64,000 nucleotides of DNA from Rhodothalassium salexigens DSM 2132 (GTDB taxonomy: Bacteria; Pseudomonadota; Alphaproteobacteria; Sphingomonadales; Rhodothalassiaceae): NCBI RefSeq assembly GCF_004341375.1, contig NZ_SLXO01000003.1, forward strand, positions 248,001-312,000, in the 5' to 3' direction. Shown here piece by piece: positions 52,749-60,502 of the stretch. The notes beneath the pieces are model-generated. The model did no database searches and was not told the DNA's origin. It saw nothing but the letters and a program-made list of their open reading frames with translations. How positions within the stretch are numbered: position 1 is the first letter of the stretch; every line of letters starts with the position of its first letter. A program made the translations under genes and the position numbers.

Positions 52749-54170
52749 GTGTCCACGACCACCGCCGCCGAAACCCGCCGCCAGGCCGACGAAAGCCGCG
52801 TGGCCTGGATACAACGCCGGCTGGCCCGCCATGTGCCCGAACTGGTCCGGCTGGCGATCCCGGCCATGGGGTCGCGGCTCGGCATCTTGATGATGGCGTT
52901 TGCGGATACGGTGATCGTGGGGCGCTACAGCACCGATGACCTGGCCTACCTGACCATCGCCAACAATGCCCTGGTGACGCCGCTTCTGGTCATCGGCATC
53001 GGCTTGTTTATCGGGGTCATTATTTTCGCCGCCAACGCCTTCGGACGTGGTGACGAAGCCGAGGTGGGGCGGATCTTCCGGCGCAACCTGCCGTTCGCCG
53101 TCGCCATCGGGCTGATCATGCTGGCGCTGTGTTTCGCCGGCGAGCCGTTGCTGCGGCTGTTGGGGCAGACGCCGGTGATGGCGGCGGAAAGTGCCCCGCT
53201 GATCGCCGTGCTGGGGCTCGGGCTACCGGCGCATCTGCTGTTCTTCGTCAGCGCCGGCGTGCTCGAAGGCGTCAAGAAGCCGGCTGTGGCGGCGATTGCC
53301 ATCGTGGCGGCCAATGTGCTCAACGCGCTGATGGATTATGCGCTGGTTTGGGGCGCCTGGGGCTTCCCCGAAATGGGGGCGATGGGGTCGGCCTGGACCA
53401 CCACGATCATCCGATGGCTGATGGCCGGCGTGTTGGTGGCCTATGTGCTCTACGCCCCGGCCATGAAACGCTTCGGCGCGCGCGGTGCGGCGCGGCAGCG
53501 GTTCGACGAATGGACCGCGCAGCGGCGCATGGGCTATGCCTCGGCGATCAGTCTGGGCGCCGAGGTGTTCGCCTTCGGGATGCTGTCGATCGTCGCCGGC
53601 TGGATCTCCACCGTGGCGGTGGCGGCCATGGGCATCACCTTCAACCTGATGTCGATCCCGTTCATGCTGGCCACCGGCATCGGCTCGGCGACCAGCGTGC
53701 GCGTGGGCATCGCGCACGGGCGCGGCGTGCGGCCCGACATGGCGCTGGCGGGATGGACCGGGCTCGGTCTGTGCTGGGTGGTGACCCTGCCGCTCGGCGT
53801 GTTCATCGCCACCCACCCCGAGCTGTTCTTTGCGCTCTATTCGAACGACGCCGCCTTGTTGCCGATCGCGGTGTCGTTGATCGTCTATATCTGGATCGTG
53901 CTGCCGTTCGACGGCGGCCAGAACGTGGTCGCCATGGCGTTGCGCGGCGTCGGCGACACCTGGGTGCCCACCTTGATCCAGAGCATCGCCTATCTGGGGC
54001 TGATGATCCCCTTGTCCTATGCGCTGTCGATTCCGTTCGGGCACGGCCCCGTCGGGTTGATGCAGGCGACGCTGATCGCCTCGGTCTTCTCGATCGCGGC
54101 CCAGGGAGGACGCTTCTGGTGGCTGACCCGAACGCCGGCCTCGGCGGGCTCGCGGGCCGGAGCCCTATAG
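52749..54170 (+). CDS. MATE-family multidrug efflux transporter
   Basis: Protein of 473 residues from GTG 52749 (GAGAGGAAAG upstream), with about 12 membrane helices. The MATE pattern is seen in LVRLAIPAMGSRLGILMMAFADTVIVGRY, GVLEGVKKPAVAAIAIVAANVLNALMDYALV, GSAWTTTIIRWLMAGVLV and FDGGQNVVAMALRGVGDTWVP. It would export cationic drugs or metabolites using Na+ or H+. Four residues upstream of GTG are not conserved-looking, supporting the start. Confidence 0.88.
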   Translation: MSTTTAAETRRQADESRVAWIQRRLARHVPELVRLAIPAMGSRLGILMMAFADTVIVGRYSTDDLAYLTIANNALVTPLLVIGIGLFIGVIIFAANAFGRGDEAEVGRIFRRNLPFAVAIGLIMLALCFAGEPLLRLLGQTPVMAAESAPLIAVLGLGLPAHLLFFVSAGVLEGVKKPAVAAIAIVAANVLNALMDYALVWGAWGFPEMGAMGSAWTTTIIRWLMAGVLVAYVLYAPAMKRFGARGAARQRFDEWTAQRRMGYASAISLGAEVFAFGMLSIVAGWISTVAVAAMGITFNLMSIPFMLATGIGSATSVRVGIAHGRGVRPDMALAGWTGLGLCWVVTLPLGVFIATHPELFFALYSNDAALLPIAVSLIVYIWIVLPFDGGQNVVAMALRGVGDTWVPTLIQSIAYLGLMIPLSYALSIPFGHGPVGLMQATLIASVFSIAAQGGRFWWLTRTPASAGSRAGAL

Positions 54171-54211
54171 AGGCTTTCGCGGCGGCGCGGCGGCGATTAG
54201 GCTGCCGGCCC

Positions 54212-56056
54212 ATGATGATCCGGTTGGCGATGATGGCCGCCCTGGTGGCGGGCCTGGCTCTGGGCGGCGGCGAGCGCGCCGCGGCCCAGGGGGTGTTTCT
54301 GCGCAGCGTCGACGTGCAGCCGCGCGTCGACGCGGCCCTGGCTACCGCGCGCGACCGAGGCGTGCCGATGGCGGGTCTGGCGGTGGCCAATGGCGGCCAG
54401 ATCACGGCTCAGGGCGAAATCGGCGGACCCGAGGCAGGGCCGGCGGTGCGCTATCGGTTGGGGCGGGTGTCGTCGCTCTATCTGGTGGTCACGGCGCTCC
54501 ACCTGGTGGAGGATGGCACGCTGGTGCTCGACCAGCCGGTCAACGCCTATCTGCCCGAGCCGTTCCGCCTGTCGGACCGCACCTATCGCCCGGTCAAGCT
54601 GGGCCATCTTCTGACCCACACGGGAGGCTTTGCGCGTCCCCATCCCTCGCTGTTGACCCGCGACCCGGCGGCCGTCGCCATGACCGACGCCGAGGCCGCG
54701 CGCCACGTGGCGCGCTGGCGCTCGCCGGGCATCGCGCCCGACTTCGACCCCATCGGCCTGGCGGTGCTCGCCAAGGCGATCGAGGCGGCGACGGGGGCGC
54801 CCTATGGCGAGGTGTTGCGCGCCCGGGTGCTCGACCCCCTGGGCCTGACCGACACCGGGCTCGACCTGCAGCGGGCGCCGCCATTGGCGGATTGCCTGAT
54901 CGCTCCCGGCGATTGCGTGCCCTTGCAGACCCGGCAGTTTCTGGCCCCGGTGTTCGGCATGACTGCCAGCTTGGACGACCTGGCCCGCTTCGCCGCCGCC
55001 CTGACCCGGCGCGACTTTCCAGGTCGACGGAGCCGGTCCTTGCTGGTCGACCGTCAAGCGGCGCTCAACCCGGCGGCGCCCGGCTGGACCGCCGGGCTGA
55101 TGGAGCAGGATCTGATGGGCCGGCGGGCCTTGTCGCTGGCCTCGAACGAGGTCGGCGCCAAGGCGCAACTGGACCTGATGCCGGCCGAAGGCATCGCCAC
55201 GGTCAGCGTCGCCGCCACCGGCCCCGCCGCCGGGCAGGCGGAGGATCTGGCCGCCGCGCGCTTCGCGGCCGCTTTTTCCAGCGCCCTTGCCCAGGGCTTC
55301 GTGCCGCCGAGCCGCGATTGGCCGCCGGCCGCCGGTACGCCGCTCACCCTCGACGCGCTGCGCGCGGCCGCCGGGCGCTATGCCCCGGCCCACGGTTCAC
55401 CCTATCTGCGCTTCGCCATGCTCGAACGGCCGATGCGCAGCCTGATGCTGGCGCCCGAGCCGGCGGCGGTCGGGGCTGGTGACAGGCCGCCGCTGCTGCG
55501 GCTTGGCGCGCGGCGGTTGCCGGCCAGCGGCGCCGGCGTCTATGAGGCGGGCGACGGCCGGCGCGCGGTGCTCGGGACCGGCGCGGCGGCGGGCTTTCTG
55601 GCTTGGGGCGATACGCTTTACGTCAAGACGCCGCTGGTCAGCGACCCGCTGTTCATGACCCTGCCGGTGCTGATCGCCACCGCGCTGATGGCGACCATGT
55701 TGGTCTATCTGTTGCAGCCCTTCGACGCCGCGTGGCTGCGGTTCGCGCGCATCGGCATGACCGGGTTCTTCTTTTATCTGCTGGGCGTCGGCCTCGACCT
55801 GCAATTGTGGCCCACGGTCTGGCTTGAGTGGGGCGCGGGCTGGCTGATCGTGGTGTGGCGGTTGTTCTTTACCGTCGGCATCACTCTGTTGCTGGCGGTG
55901 CCGCTGCTGGCGTCGAAGCTGGTGCAGAGCGCCGCCTTGCCGAAAGGGGCGGCGGCGCCGCTGGTGCTGGGTCATTTGACGGTACTGTCGGTCTCGGCGC
56001 TGGTGCTGGTCCTGACCAGCCTGGGCTGGGGCTACGCCGCCGACCTGTCGCCGTGA
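54212..56056 (+). CDS. Beta-lactamase-fold membrane protein with degenerate active site
   Basis: Protein of 614 residues. A signal peptide (LAMMAALVAGLALGGGERAAA) is followed by a serine-beta-lactamase/PBP4-like domain (about 35-360) and a C-terminal membrane part with about five helices (from about 480: LFMTLPVLIATALMATMLVYL). The fold is visible in HLVEDGTLVLDQPVNAYLPE and LLTHTGGF. However the SxxK box reads YRLGRVSSLYLV, so Ser is Arg85 and Lys is Ser88, and the YxN box reads PDFDPIG. So hydrolysis is unlikely. It may bind a peptidoglycan-like ligand or act as a scaffold. Confidence 0.75.
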   Translation: MMIRLAMMAALVAGLALGGGERAAAQGVFLRSVDVQPRVDAALATARDRGVPMAGLAVANGGQITAQGEIGGPEAGPAVRYRLGRVSSLYLVVTALHLVEDGTLVLDQPVNAYLPEPFRLSDRTYRPVKLGHLLTHTGGFARPHPSLLTRDPAAVAMTDAEAARHVARWRSPGIAPDFDPIGLAVLAKAIEAATGAPYGEVLRARVLDPLGLTDTGLDLQRAPPLADCLIAPGDCVPLQTRQFLAPVFGMTASLDDLARFAAALTRRDFPGRRSRSLLVDRQAALNPAAPGWTAGLMEQDLMGRRALSLASNEVGAKAQLDLMPAEGIATVSVAATGPAAGQAEDLAAARFAAAFSSALAQGFVPPSRDWPPAAGTPLTLDALRAAAGRYAPAHGSPYLRFAMLERPMRSLMLAPEPAAVGAGDRPPLLRLGARRLPASGAGVYEAGDGRRAVLGTGAAAGFLAWGDTLYVKTPLVSDPLFMTLPVLIATALMATMLVYLLQPFDAAWLRFARIGMTGFFFYLLGVGLDLQLWPTVWLEWGAGWLIVVWRLFFTVGITLLLAVPLLASKLVQSAALPKGAAAPLVLGHLTVLSVSALVLVLTSLGWGYAADLSP

Positions 56057-56118
56057 CCGGGTCGCCTGGGGGGGGCGCGGCGGGGTGGCTTTGCTCTGGG
56101 CCGGCGGCGTCGCCGCGC

Positions 56119-56439
56119 TCAGTCCTCGGGCGCCACGGTGAGGCGCAGGCCGTCAAGCGCGTCGGTAACCGCGATCTGGCAGGATAGCCGAGACCGGGTT
56201 TCGTCATAGGCGTCGGTGTCGGCGACCAGATCGTCCTCGTCGTTGGCGCGCGGCGGCAGCGTGTCGGCCCAGTCGGGATCGATCAGCACATGGCAGGTGG
56301 CGCAGGAACAATTGCCGCCGCAGATCGCCTCGATGCTGTCATAGCCTGCGCCGCGCAGGGCTTCCATCAGGGTCAGGCCCGGGCGCGCTTCGAACGAGGA
56401 CTGGCTTCCGTCGCGGTCGGTGACATGGATCGTCGGCAT
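56119..56439 (-). CDS. 2Fe-2S ferredoxin, adrenodoxin type
   Basis: Protein of 106 residues from ATG 56439 after GAGGTG. Cluster ligands are Cys40, Cys46, Cys49 and Cys87 (CGGNCSCATCHVLIDPDW and LSCQIAVTDALDG). Cys44 is an extra cysteine, as in many adrenodoxin-type ferredoxins. It transfers electrons to a P450, ISC assembly or another oxidase; no partner gene is adjacent. Confidence 0.9.
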   Translation of the reverse strand: MPTIHVTDRDGSQSSFEARPGLTLMEALRGAGYDSIEAICGGNCSCATCHVLIDPDWADTLPPRANDEDDLVADTDAYDETRSRLSCQIAVTDALDGLRLTVAPED

Positions 56440-56545
56440 GCGGGGGCACCTCATTGGTGAATTCAGAGTGGGTTAGTCTTCGTTCGTGTAGCGAAGCGTT
56501 GTCGCGCTTGGCAAGATGGCTGCGGATCGGAACGGAGGCTGGGTC

Positions 56546-57172
56546 ATGACATTCGCCCTGGATGCGGCCGGGATCGAGCACGCCTGCCGGGTGCTCGCCG
56601 CCCGGGCGCCGGTGCTTGCGGAGGTGATGCGGCAAACCGGGCCGCCGCCGGTGCGCCGTCTGGCCCCGGGCTTCACCAGCCTGGCGCGTCTTGTCGTCGG
56701 CCAGCAGGTCAGCGTGGCGGCAGCGGCCGGCATCTGGGCCCGGCTGGAGACCCGGCTGGGTGCGGTGACCCCTGAAGCGCTCGCCGCCGCCGATGACGCC
56801 GCGCTCCGCGCGGCCGGTCTGTCGCGCGCCAAGGTGCGGTATTTACGCGCACTGGCGGCGGCGGTGAGGGACCGCACGCTCGATCTGGCGCGGATAGCGG
56901 CGGCCGACGACGTCACGGCCAGTGCGACGCTGCGCCAGGTGCCGGGTATCGGCGCCTGGACGGCCGAACTCTATTTGATTTTTGCGCTTGGCCGCCCCGA
57001 TTTGTGGCCGGCGGGCGACTTGGCCGCGCGCACCGCGCTCAATCGCATGCTGACCGGGCCGGGGCCGCGTCCGACGCCGCGACAATCGGCCATCCAGGCG
57101 GCGCCGTTTGCCCCGCACCGAAGTGCTCTCGCCTTGTTGTCCTGGCATGTTTATACGGCGAATCCGTTTTAA
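56546..57172 (+). CDS. DNA-3-methyladenine glycosylase II-like (AlkA family)
   Basis: Protein of 208 residues. The HhH-GPD fold is shown by SLARLVVGQQVSVAAAAGIW, the hairpin LRQVPGIGAWTAELYLIFAL and the catalytic Asp158 in WPAGDLAARTAL. It lacks the N-terminal domain of E. coli AlkA, as the short bacterial forms do. It removes alkylated purines in base excision repair. ATG 56546 follows GGAGG. Confidence 0.88.
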   Translation: MTFALDAAGIEHACRVLAARAPVLAEVMRQTGPPPVRRLAPGFTSLARLVVGQQVSVAAAAGIWARLETRLGAVTPEALAAADDAALRAAGLSRAKVRYLRALAAAVRDRTLDLARIAAADDVTASATLRQVPGIGAWTAELYLIFALGRPDLWPAGDLAARTALNRMLTGPGPRPTPRQSAIQAAPFAPHRSALALLSWHVYTANPF

Positions 57173-57218
57173 CAAGCGATTGTTCGTGTTCGTCCAGAAA
57201 CCGCGGGGTGTGATAAAA

Positions 57219-57247
57219 TTGACAGAAACCCCGTTGTCTTGTGATAT
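57219..57247 (+). promoter_or_regulatory. Predicted promoter of the LuxR gene
   Basis: -35 TTGACA (57219-57224), 17-bp spacer, -10 TGATAT (57242-57247). An inverted repeat CGGGGT (57204-57209) / ACCCCG (57228-57233) brackets the -35, a possible operator. Confidence 0.5.
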
Positions 57248-57310
57248 CTTCCTGGCCACTCTTGCCAACACAGTAGGAGCAGGACGGAGTATAGGCGTTT
57301 GGCTGCGGTT

Positions 57311-58027
57311 ATGGATCTTGGTGATTATATTTCGGCGATGGCGCAGGCCGGCGATACCGCCACATTGCAGCGGGTGTTTGTCTCGGCCTTGGCGCGTGAG
57401 GGCGTCGATTGGTTTGCCTACGCCCGGTCGTTCGATCCGTCGAATCCGGACATGAACGAGGCCGATTATCGGCTTGGCAACTTCCCCGAAATGTGGGCGG
57501 AGCGGTACTTCGATGCCGGCTATGACGCCAGCGATCCGGTCCGGCTTTATGCCTTTCGAACCGCCCAGCCCTTCACCTGGGGCGAGGCCGAGGCGCGCAT
57601 CGGCGCCGAACGCCCGGTGCCGCCGATTCTCGACGAGGCGGCCAATGTGGGCTTGTCCGCCGGGGCGACCATCGCCCTGTTCGGGCCCGGCGGCCGGCTC
57701 TACTCCGTCTCATTCGGTGCCGCGCAGCCGGGTGTGGAACGCGAATGGGATCTCAATCGCTTGGGCATTCTGGCCCATCAACTGCATCTGACCTATGAGC
57801 GGTTGACCGAACCCGACCCGGTCGCCAGCACCACCCTGACCGTGCGCGAGCAGGACGTGCTGCACTGGTGCGCCCGGGGCAAGAGCAACACCGATATCAG
57901 CGAGATCATGGGCATTTCCCCCAATACGGTCGATTATTATATGCGCCGTATATACAACAAGCTGGGCGTCAATTCCCGGACGCCGGCCGCTTTGATGGGG
58001 ATCATGACCGGCATCATCCAGCCCTAG
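57311..58027 (+). CDS. LuxR-family quorum-sensing regulator without adjacent luxI
   Basis: Protein of 238 residues. The autoinducer-binding domain (about 15-160) keeps the AHL-contact residues Trp62, Tyr66, Asp75, Pro76, Trp90 and a Gly near 114 (MWAERYFDAGYDASDPVRLY, TAQPFTWGEAEA). The DNA-binding domain (about 172-230) has LTVREQDVLHWCARGKSNTD and GISPNTVDYYMRRIYNKLGV. No luxI-type synthase lies within the window, so it may be a LuxR solo. ATG 57311 is used; TTG 57299 with GGAG upstream is an alternative. Confidence 0.88.
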   Translation: MDLGDYISAMAQAGDTATLQRVFVSALAREGVDWFAYARSFDPSNPDMNEADYRLGNFPEMWAERYFDAGYDASDPVRLYAFRTAQPFTWGEAEARIGAERPVPPILDEAANVGLSAGATIALFGPGGRLYSVSFGAAQPGVEREWDLNRLGILAHQLHLTYERLTEPDPVASTTLTVREQDVLHWCARGKSNTDISEIMGISPNTVDYYMRRIYNKLGVNSRTPAALMGIMTGIIQP

Positions 58028-58050
58028 CAAGTCAGACGGTTTTCACGATA

Positions 58051-58096
58051 CTACGCAGGTCCGTAGCTGACATGAACCGGCGTTATGCGGTTCTAT
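58051..58096 (+). promoter_or_regulatory. Lux-box-like dyad abutting a predicted promoter
   Basis: The dyad CTACGCAGGTCCGTAG (58051-58066; arms CTACG/CGTAG) is followed directly by -35 CTGACA (58067-58072), an 18-bp spacer and -10 TTCTAT (58091-58096). A dyad just before the -35 is the arrangement of LuxR-activated promoters. It begins 24 bp after the LuxR stop. Confidence 0.45.
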
Positions 58097-58102
58097 CGTC
58101 AG

Positions 58103-58227
58103 GTCGGAAATGTTGATCGGCCCCCTTTTCTCGGGAACCGCTGATCGGCATGGCGTCGGGGGTATGGGTGACCTCCGATTTCTCTCCTTGCTGGGGTGGG
58201 CGTCCTGGACGTCCACCCCCTTTTTTT
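58103..58227 (+). ncRNA. Candidate LuxR-linked small RNA
   Basis: About 125 nt between the predicted start site and a strong intrinsic terminator. No credible protein is encoded; the only ATG-led frame near the start (ATG 58072, 14 codons) overlaps the -35. The RNA would contain C/U-rich single-strand patches (GACCTCC, TCTCTCCTTG) able to pair with ribosome-binding sites. This is a prediction from architecture only. Confidence 0.35.
58193..58227 (+). terminator. Rho-independent terminator downstream of the LuxR gene
   Basis: A 10-pair stem GGGGTGGGCG / CGTCCACCCC (one G-T pair) with a 7-base loop is followed by CTTTTTTT. It serves transcripts read rightwards; the converging peptidase gene ends at 58250. 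Confidence 0.9.
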
Positions 58228-58249
58228 GTGGCGAGCCGGGCGGGGCGGA

Positions 58250-60355
58250 TCAGCCCGATGCCTCAGGGGCGAAAGCCGTCAGGATGAAGGCATATTCTTC
58301 CGCTGACTCGCGCAGGCGTTCGTAGCGGCCGGATTTGCCGCCATGGCCGGCGTCCATATTGGTCTTCAACAGTACCGCATTGTCGTCCGCCTTGAGGGCG
58401 CGCAGCTTGGCGGTCCACTTAGCGGGCTCCCAATAGGTGACCCGCGGGTCGCTGATCCCGGCGGTGACCAGCATCGGCGGATACGCCTGGGCGCGGATCT
58501 GGTCGTAGGGGCTGTAGGCGCGAATCGTCGCGAACGCCCGGGCGTCGTCGATCGGGTTGCCCCATTCGGGCCATTCGATGGGCGTCAACGGCAACTCGGC
58601 GTCGAGCATGGTGTTGAGCACATCGACGAACGGCACATGCAGCACCGCCGCGCGCCACAGGTCCGGCGCCTGATTGACCGCCGCGCCGATCAAGGTGCCG
58701 CCGGCCGACCCGCCCGAGATTGAGATCCGGCCATCGCGTGCCCAACCGGCCTTGATCAGCGCCCGGGCGGCGTCCTCGAAATCGTTGAAGGTGTTGGTGC
58801 GACGGTTGAGCTTGCCGGCCAAATACCAGGCGCGGCCCAATTCGTCGCCGCCGCGGATATGGGCGATGGCGACGGCGAAGCCCCGGTCGAGCAGCGACAG
58901 CCGCGCCGGCGAGAAAAACGGCGGCGTCCCGAGCCCATAGGCGCCATAGCCGGTCAGATGCAGGCGCGGCGCGTCGGCATTGTAGCGATCCTTGCGATAG
59001 ACCAGCGAGACCGGGACCATCGCCCCGTCGCGCGCGCGGGCGTGCAGGCGCCGGGTTTCGTACAGCGCGGGGTCGTAGCCCGACGGAATCGCGCGCACCT
59101 TGCGCACCTGTCGGGTGCGGGTGTCGACCGAATAGTCGACGATGCTGTCGGGTGTGACCATCGATTCGTAGACGAAACGAATCGTGTCCACGTCATACTC
59201 GGCGTTGCGCCCCAGTTCGGCGGCATAGGCTTCCTCGTCGAAGGCGATGCGGTGGCTTTCGCCATCCTCGCCGTGGAAGCGAATCCGGATCTGGTCCAAG
59301 CCGTCGACCCGTTCCTCCAGCACCAGGAAGCGTTTGAACACCGCATGGCCGGTGATGTAGAGCCCCGGCTCGGCGGGCACCAGTTCCCGCCAGTGGACTT
59401 CCTGCGGGTGGTCTTCGGGCGCCGCGACGATGCGGAAATCGGCGTCGCGGTCGTTGGTGCGGATGAAGAAACGCCCTTCGCCATGGTCCACATAATATTC
59501 ATGGCCGCGCCGGCGTGGCGCCACCAGCACCGGCTCGCCGTCGGGCGCGTCGAGCCGAAGCACCCGCGCTTCCTGCGTCACATGGTCGCCAGCGGTGATG
59601 ACCAGGAAGCGCCGGCTTCGCGTGCGGTCGATGCCGACGAAGAAAGCGCCGTCTTTCTCCTCATAGACCGTTCGGTCGGCGGCCGGATCGTCGCCCAGCC
59701 GGTGGTAGCGCACCCGGTAGGGCCGCCAGTTCTCGGTCACTTCCACATAGAAGAAGCCGTCGCCCGCCGCGTCCCAGACCAGTCGGCCCACGGTGCCTTC
59801 GATGGTCAGGTCGTGCAGGGTGTCGGTGTCCAGGTCGCGCACCTGCACGGTGAAGCGTTCGTCGCCGTTGAAGTCGCAGGCATAGGCGGCCCGGCGGCCG
59901 TCCGGGCTGACCGCCAGCGCGCCGAGGCGGAAGAAGGCGTTGCCCTCGGACAGCGCCACTTCGTCGAGAATGCACTGTGCGTCGCCGGCATCGCCGTCGG
60001 CCGGCCAGCGGTACCAGCGCAAGTATTGCGCGCCGACCTCGAAGCGCCATTGGTACATCCAGGCGCCGTCGCGCCACGGCACCGCCGCGTCGTCTTCCTT
60101 AAGGCGCCCCTTCATCTCTTCATAGAGCGTCTCGACCAGCGGCGCATGGGGCGCCATGACGGCCTCGAAATAGCGGTTTTCGGCTTCGAGATAGGCCAGC
60201 ACGTCGGGGTCGGTGACCTCGGGATAGGCCGGGTCCTTGAGCCAGGCATAGTCGTCTTCGAGCGTCTGGCCGTGGTGCGTGGTGCGGTGCGGTCGGCGCG
60301 CGGCCTGGGGCGGTTGCGGGTCTGCAGGGGCTGGCAGGCGGGTGGTCTGGGCCAT
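58250..60355 (-). CDS. ptrB: S9 family peptidase, oligopeptidase B
   Basis: Protein of 701 residues. The N-terminal beta-propeller (about 75-410) contains EGNAFFRLGALAVSPDGRRAAY and WDAAGDGFFYVEVTENWRPYRV. The C-terminal catalytic domain has LTGYGAYGLGTPPFFSPARL, the nucleophile region DGRISISGGSAGGTLIGAAV (Ser near 548), LVTAGISDPRVTYWEPAKW with Asp and NMDAGHGGKSGRYE with His. It cleaves peptides after basic residues in the cytoplasm. Its frame is complete. Confidence 0.92.
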   Translation of the reverse strand: MAQTTRLPAPADPQPPQAARRPHRTTHHGQTLEDDYAWLKDPAYPEVTDPDVLAYLEAENRYFEAVMAPHAPLVETLYEEMKGRLKEDDAAVPWRDGAWMYQWRFEVGAQYLRWYRWPADGDAGDAQCILDEVALSEGNAFFRLGALAVSPDGRRAAYACDFNGDERFTVQVRDLDTDTLHDLTIEGTVGRLVWDAAGDGFFYVEVTENWRPYRVRYHRLGDDPAADRTVYEEKDGAFFVGIDRTRSRRFLVITAGDHVTQEARVLRLDAPDGEPVLVAPRRRGHEYYVDHGEGRFFIRTNDRDADFRIVAAPEDHPQEVHWRELVPAEPGLYITGHAVFKRFLVLEERVDGLDQIRIRFHGEDGESHRIAFDEEAYAAELGRNAEYDVDTIRFVYESMVTPDSIVDYSVDTRTRQVRKVRAIPSGYDPALYETRRLHARARDGAMVPVSLVYRKDRYNADAPRLHLTGYGAYGLGTPPFFSPARLSLLDRGFAVAIAHIRGGDELGRAWYLAGKLNRRTNTFNDFEDAARALIKAGWARDGRISISGGSAGGTLIGAAVNQAPDLWRAAVLHVPFVDVLNTMLDAELPLTPIEWPEWGNPIDDARAFATIRAYSPYDQIRAQAYPPMLVTAGISDPRVTYWEPAKWTAKLRALKADDNAVLLKTNMDAGHGGKSGRYERLRESAEEYAFILTAFAPEASG

Positions 60356-60502
60356 GGCGTCCCTCGATGCAATTGCGATTTGGTCTCTCGCCTATACCCT
60401 GTGCGCCCCTTTCACAAGCCGCCGACGGCGCGCTATGACCGAAACACCGATCCACGCGCGGGCCTCAAGCCCCGGTCCGCGCCCATTCAGGAGATTGCCG
60501 CG

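Noticed and set aside
58072-58116. 14-codon frame after the LuxR gene as a leader peptide
   Set aside because: Its ATG overlaps the predicted -35, it has no ribosome-binding site, and no gene follows on that strand before the terminator.
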